A stretch of 9,392 bases of DNA, from positions 1-9,392 of the forward strand of contig JAGBRF010000002.1 in the NCBI GenBank assembly GCA_017632555.1. Reading direction: 5' to 3'. Position numbers and translations under genes: made by a program. Position 1 is the first letter of the stretch; each line of letters starts with the position of its first letter. Below the pieces are notes generated by a model. The model worked only from the letters and a program-made list of their open reading frames with translations, had not been told where the DNA came from and did not search any database. This document shows positions 6,299-9,392 of the stretch, one piece after another. Source of the stretch: Alphaproteobacteria bacterium (GTDB lineage: Bacteria; Pseudomonadota; Alphaproteobacteria; RF32; UBA3637).

Positions 6299-8037
6299 TG
6301 TTCTTTTGGCACAGAAAAAAAGAAGAACTTTATCCGATTGGAAAGGAAATTCCCTTAAAGGAAAGTGATGATTACCGTTTCATGGATTCTATTACTGTCC
6401 ATGCGCTTAAAACCGGCCGAACAAGGATGATGTTTCTTGCAACAATTTTTACACTTGCTTTTTGTTTAATCGGATTGCGTTTATTTGAACAAACCGTTTT
6501 GAAACAAAACATCCGACCGGCATATAAAAGCACTTTGGATTTGACTTATCCGGTCAAACGCGCCGATATTTTGGACAGAAACGGACACATTTTGGCCACC
6601 AGCTTGCCGATTGTCAATTTATACGTAGATGCTCGATATATGCCCCACCCCGAAAAAATGGCGGACGCACTTATTTCCGTCTTTCCGGACATGGACAGAG
6701 CTGATTTGATGAAAAAATTATTATCCAAGCACAGTTTCGAATATTTGCGCAGAAACTTGACACCGGAAGAACAATACGAAGTCAATCGTTTGGGTTATCC
6801 GCAATTAAACTTTGACGCATCCGAACGCCGTGTTTATCCGCAAAGTAATTTGTTTTCTCATTTGGTGGGCTTTACAGATCTCGATAACGAAGGTATTGCC
6901 GGATTGGAATTGCAATATAATGATCGTTTGACCCAATCAAGCAGTCCGCTTGTTTTATCGGTTGACGTTCGCATTCAAGACACGGTTCATTCGATTTTAT
7001 CGGAAGCCGTTGAAAAATTCCACGCAGATGGCGCTGTTTCCTTGGTTGTAGACGCAAAAAATGCGGAAATATTGGCCATGGTTTCTTTACCTGATTTTGA
7101 TTTGAATCAAACACCGGTAGAACAGACATTGAATAAAGCTTCTGTCGGTATGTATGAATTGGGTTCCGTTATGAAACCGTTCACGGTTGCTATCGGTTTG
7201 GAAACCGGCGTTGTCACCCCCACATCAACGGTTGAAGCGTTCAGCCCCTACAAATTGGCGCGTGGCAGAACCATTACCGATTTCCAAGCAGAAAACCGCG
7301 TCTTAAACATACCGGAAGTTTTGATTTACTCCAGCAACATCGGCACGGCAAAAATCGCTTTACAATTCGGACCGGCTGTTCAAAAAGAATTTTTGGGTCG
7401 TTTTCATTTTCTGGAAGCATTAAAACTTGACTTACCGGAAGCCGGTCGCCCGATTGTTCAAAAAAAGTGGGACGAAGTTGAAACGGCCACCATCAGTTAC
7501 GGATACGGCCTGTCCGTTTCTCCGCTTCATTTGGTCAGCGCTTTCCGCGCCTTGATAGACGGCGGATATTATTTGTTGCCGACATTCATCAAAAATGCCA
7601 ACGAAGATGCTATTTTAGAGCAAGTTCTTGATAAGAAAACTTCCACCCGTATGCGCCACATGTTGCGCGGTGTTGTGGAAGTCGGGTCCGGTAAACGCGC
7701 CAACATCAAAGGATACAACGTTATCGGCAAAACGGGAACTGCACAAATGCAAGACGAACGCGGACGATATATCGAAGGAAAAGTAAGAACTTCATTTATT
7801 GGTGCTTTTCCAATAGACAACCCAAAATATATCGTATATGTTATGATAGAGAATCCGGCAAAACGTAAAGAAGATTGGTATTTCAATACAGCCGGGTGGA
7901 ATGCTTGTCCAACGGGGGGACAGATAATTGAAGCCATTGCTCCGATTTTGGGCGTAGAACCAAAAGAAGATGTGGAAAAACCCGCTTATATGGAAAGCGC
8001 ATACAATTATATTCGTGAAAAGAAAAAGAAGAGGTAA
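6298..8037 (+). CDS. ftsI: Septal peptidoglycan transpeptidase FtsI (PBP3, class B PBP)
   Basis: FtsI is the division-specific DD-transpeptidase that cross-links septal peptidoglycan together with the glycosyltransferase FtsW; beta-lactams target this class. The 579-residue protein has a cytoplasmic N-terminus (1-43), one membrane segment (about 44-62), a pedestal domain starting near KRADILDRNG (87-96), and the transpeptidase domain (about 215-550). The active-site motifs are complete: SVMK (290-293, nucleophile S290), SSN (345-347) and KTGT (478-481). The classic RGxI.DRNG reads RADILDRNG. The C-terminus ends in a charged KKKKR tail. The ATG shares its A with the ftsL stop, with AAAGGGGG six bases upstream. 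FtsI precedes murE, the standard dcw order. Spo0-type PASTA domains are absent, as expected for a Gram-negative enzyme. Intact motifs argue for an active enzyme. Confidence 0.97.
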   Translation: MFFWHRKKEELYPIGKEIPLKESDDYRFMDSITVHALKTGRTRMMFLATIFTLAFCLIGLRLFEQTVLKQNIRPAYKSTLDLTYPVKRADILDRNGHILATSLPIVNLYVDARYMPHPEKMADALISVFPDMDRADLMKKLLSKHSFEYLRRNLTPEEQYEVNRLGYPQLNFDASERRVYPQSNLFSHLVGFTDLDNEGIAGLELQYNDRLTQSSSPLVLSVDVRIQDTVHSILSEAVEKFHADGAVSLVVDAKNAEILAMVSLPDFDLNQTPVEQTLNKASVGMYELGSVMKPFTVAIGLETGVVTPTSTVEAFSPYKLARGRTITDFQAENRVLNIPEVLIYSSNIGTAKIALQFGPAVQKEFLGRFHFLEALKLDLPEAGRPIVQKKWDEVETATISYGYGLSVSPLHLVSAFRALIDGGYYLLPTFIKNANEDAILEQVLDKKTSTRMRHMLRGVVEVGSGKRANIKGYNVIGKTGTAQMQDERGRYIEGKVRTSFIGAFPIDNPKYIVYVMIENPAKRKEDWYFNTAGWNACPTGGQIIEAIAPILGVEPKEDVEKPAYMESAYNYIREKKKKR

Positions 8038-8040
8038 AAA

Positions 8041-9392
8041 ATGATTTTATCGGAACTGTTCAAAAAAGCAAACATTGTAACGCCCTATTCAACCGATATT
8101 GAAATTTCCGGTTTGGCAAGCGATTCCAGAAAAGTACAAAAAGGTGATTTGTTTATTGCTTTACAAGGAACAAAAGAAAACGGGGAAAAATTTATTCCCG
8201 ATGCTATTCGTTTGGGCGCTGTTGCGGTTTTAAGCGAACACGCTGTTTCGGCAAACGTTCCTGTTTTTGATGCACCGAATGTCCAAAAAGCCGCTGCTGA
8301 ATTAGCGGTAGCTTTTTATAATCCGAAACCGGAAAATTTGTTGGCTGTTACGGGAACAAACGGTAAAACTTCCACCGTCTTTTTTGTCAGAGAAATATTA
8401 AAAGCGCTTGGCAAAAATTCTGCCAGTATCGGCACTTTGGGTGTCCAATCCGATAAATACAAATCCTATACGGGTATGACAACGGCGGACAGCATCACAT
8501 TAAATAAAGATTTGAAAGCATTGGCCGAAAACGGCGTTGATTATGCGGCTATGGAAGCTTCCAGCCACGGATTGGAGCAACATCGTTTAAGCGGTTTGCA
8601 TTTCAAAGCATCTGCATTTACCAACCTGACACGCGACCATTTGGATTATCACAAAACAATGGAAAATTATTTGGCCAGCAAAATGCGCCTGTTTACCGAA
8701 TTGACTGATGAAACAGCCGTTTTGAATGCCGACATTCCCGAATATTATCAAATCAGAAAGGCTTGCGAAGAAAAAGGATTAAAGATTATTTCCTATGGTC
8801 GAAACGGTGATGAAATCCGTTTGATTTCACAAAAATTAAATGAAATGGGACAAACTTTGTCCGTTCAAATTTTCGGCAAAAAATACAACATTGATTTACC
8901 TGTTGCCGGTAATTTCCAAGGAATCAATGTGTTGACGGCTATCGGACTTGTTTTGGCGTGCGGATTCAAAGTTGAAGATGTTATCGGCACCTTGAAACAC
9001 TTAAAAAGCCCCGCCGGACGTATGGAATTTATAGCCAAGACACAAACAGGCGGAACTATTTTTGTTGATTATGCGCACACACCAGATGGCTTGGAAACCG
9101 CTTTAAAATCGCTTCGCAAACAAACAACAGGACGCTTGATTGTTATATTCGGTTGCGGTGGAAATCGTGATACGGGTAAACGAAAAATTATGGGTGAAAT
9201 TGCCGAAAAATTGGCTGATTACGTCATTGTTACGGACGATAACCCCAGATATGAAAATGCGGCGGACATTCGCGCCCAAATTATGCAAGGTTGCCCGAAC
9301 GGTCACCAAATTGCCGATCGTGCAAAAGCCATTTATCGCGGTATTCGTTTACTCAAAAAAGGCGATTGTTTACTGATTGCCGGTAAAGGTCA
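8041..9392 (+). CDS. murE: UDP-MurNAc-L-Ala-D-Glu:meso-diaminopimelate ligase MurE, 3' end outside window
   Basis: MurE adds meso-diaminopimelate to UDP-MurNAc-L-Ala-D-Glu using ATP in the cytoplasmic stage of peptidoglycan synthesis. 450 codons are present and the frame is still open at the edge; the family is usually about 490-500, so some 40 residues are missing. Visible: SDSR..KGDLF (27-38, uridine-binding N-domain), the P-loop TGTNGKT (104-110), TTAD (147-150), EASSHGL (172-178), the presumed carbamylated lysine K214 in SKMRLF, the third-domain YAHTPDGLE (344-352), FGCGGNRDTGKR (370-381), and DNPR (400-403), which binds the diaminopimelate side chain and marks the meso-DAP rather than the lysine type. 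The sequence ends at the IAGKGH region. AAGAGG lies six bases before the ATG, and the gene starts three bases after the ftsI stop, so it belongs to the same operon. Confidence 0.97.
   Translation, partial: MILSELFKKANIVTPYSTDIEISGLASDSRKVQKGDLFIALQGTKENGEKFIPDAIRLGAVAVLSEHAVSANVPVFDAPNVQKAAAELAVAFYNPKPENLLAVTGTNGKTSTVFFVREILKALGKNSASIGTLGVQSDKYKSYTGMTTADSITLNKDLKALAENGVDYAAMEASSHGLEQHRLSGLHFKASAFTNLTRDHLDYHKTMENYLASKMRLFTELTDETAVLNADIPEYYQIRKACEEKGLKIISYGRNGDEIRLISQKLNEMGQTLSVQIFGKKYNIDLPVAGNFQGINVLTAIGLVLACGFKVEDVIGTLKHLKSPAGRMEFIAKTQTGGTIFVDYAHTPDGLETALKSLRKQTTGRLIVIFGCGGNRDTGKRKIMGEIAEKLADYVIVTDDNPRYENAADIRAQIMQGCPNGHQIADRAKAIYRGIRLLKKGDCLLIAGKG

Noticed and set aside
7569..7937. 122-codon minus-strand frame within ftsI
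   Set aside because: It is antisense to the conserved KTGT-containing transpeptidase region, whose codons explain the open frame.
9140..9376. 78-codon plus-strand frame near the right edge
   Set aside because: It is out of frame with murE, which has the DNPR motif and a continuous frame across the same bases.

Overview
The window is core chromosome, probably from an AT-leaning alphaproteobacterium. That assignment is inferred from protein style: MraZ begins with an ALFLST..NKVD-type N-terminus, FtsL is short with a conserved AEW motif, DnaB has a charged insertion before its last strands, and the gene order is the compact mraZ-rsmH-ftsL-ftsI-murE of proteobacteria. The MurE has a DNPR motif, so the wall is predicted to contain meso-diaminopimelate (Gram-negative type). 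I cannot name the genus; an uncultured host-associated lineage is possible but unproven.

Layout: two divergent gene sets share one 196-bp regulatory region (4450-4645). Leftwards (minus strand) run dnaB (replicative helicase), rnr (RNase R) and an unrecognised protein gene that leaves the window at base 1. Rightwards (plus strand) runs the start of the division and cell wall (dcw) cluster: mraZ, rsmH, ftsL, ftsI and murE, with murE cut by the right edge. The dcw genes overlap by 8, 4 and 1 bases or sit 3 bases apart, so they look like one translationally coupled operon.

The divergent region is the most informative non-coding part. It holds three TCCCA boxes (TGGGA on the minus strand) with an exact 10-bp period. 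This matches the known MraZ operator, TGGGN repeats with 5-bp spacers. The boxes overlap a plausible dcw promoter and lie about 95 bp upstream of dnaB. Two A-tract/T-tract inverted repeats lie between the two candidate promoters, and a small hairpin lies in the predicted mraZ leader.

Working together: MraZ probably autoregulates the operon. RsmH methylates 16S rRNA, FtsL and FtsI act in septal peptidoglycan synthesis, and MurE makes the tripeptide precursor. DnaB unwinds the replication fork and RNase R degrades structured RNA. Nothing here looks mobile or like a defence system. The parts most worth following are the shared MraZ-box region between dnaB and dcw, and the unknown gene at the left edge.
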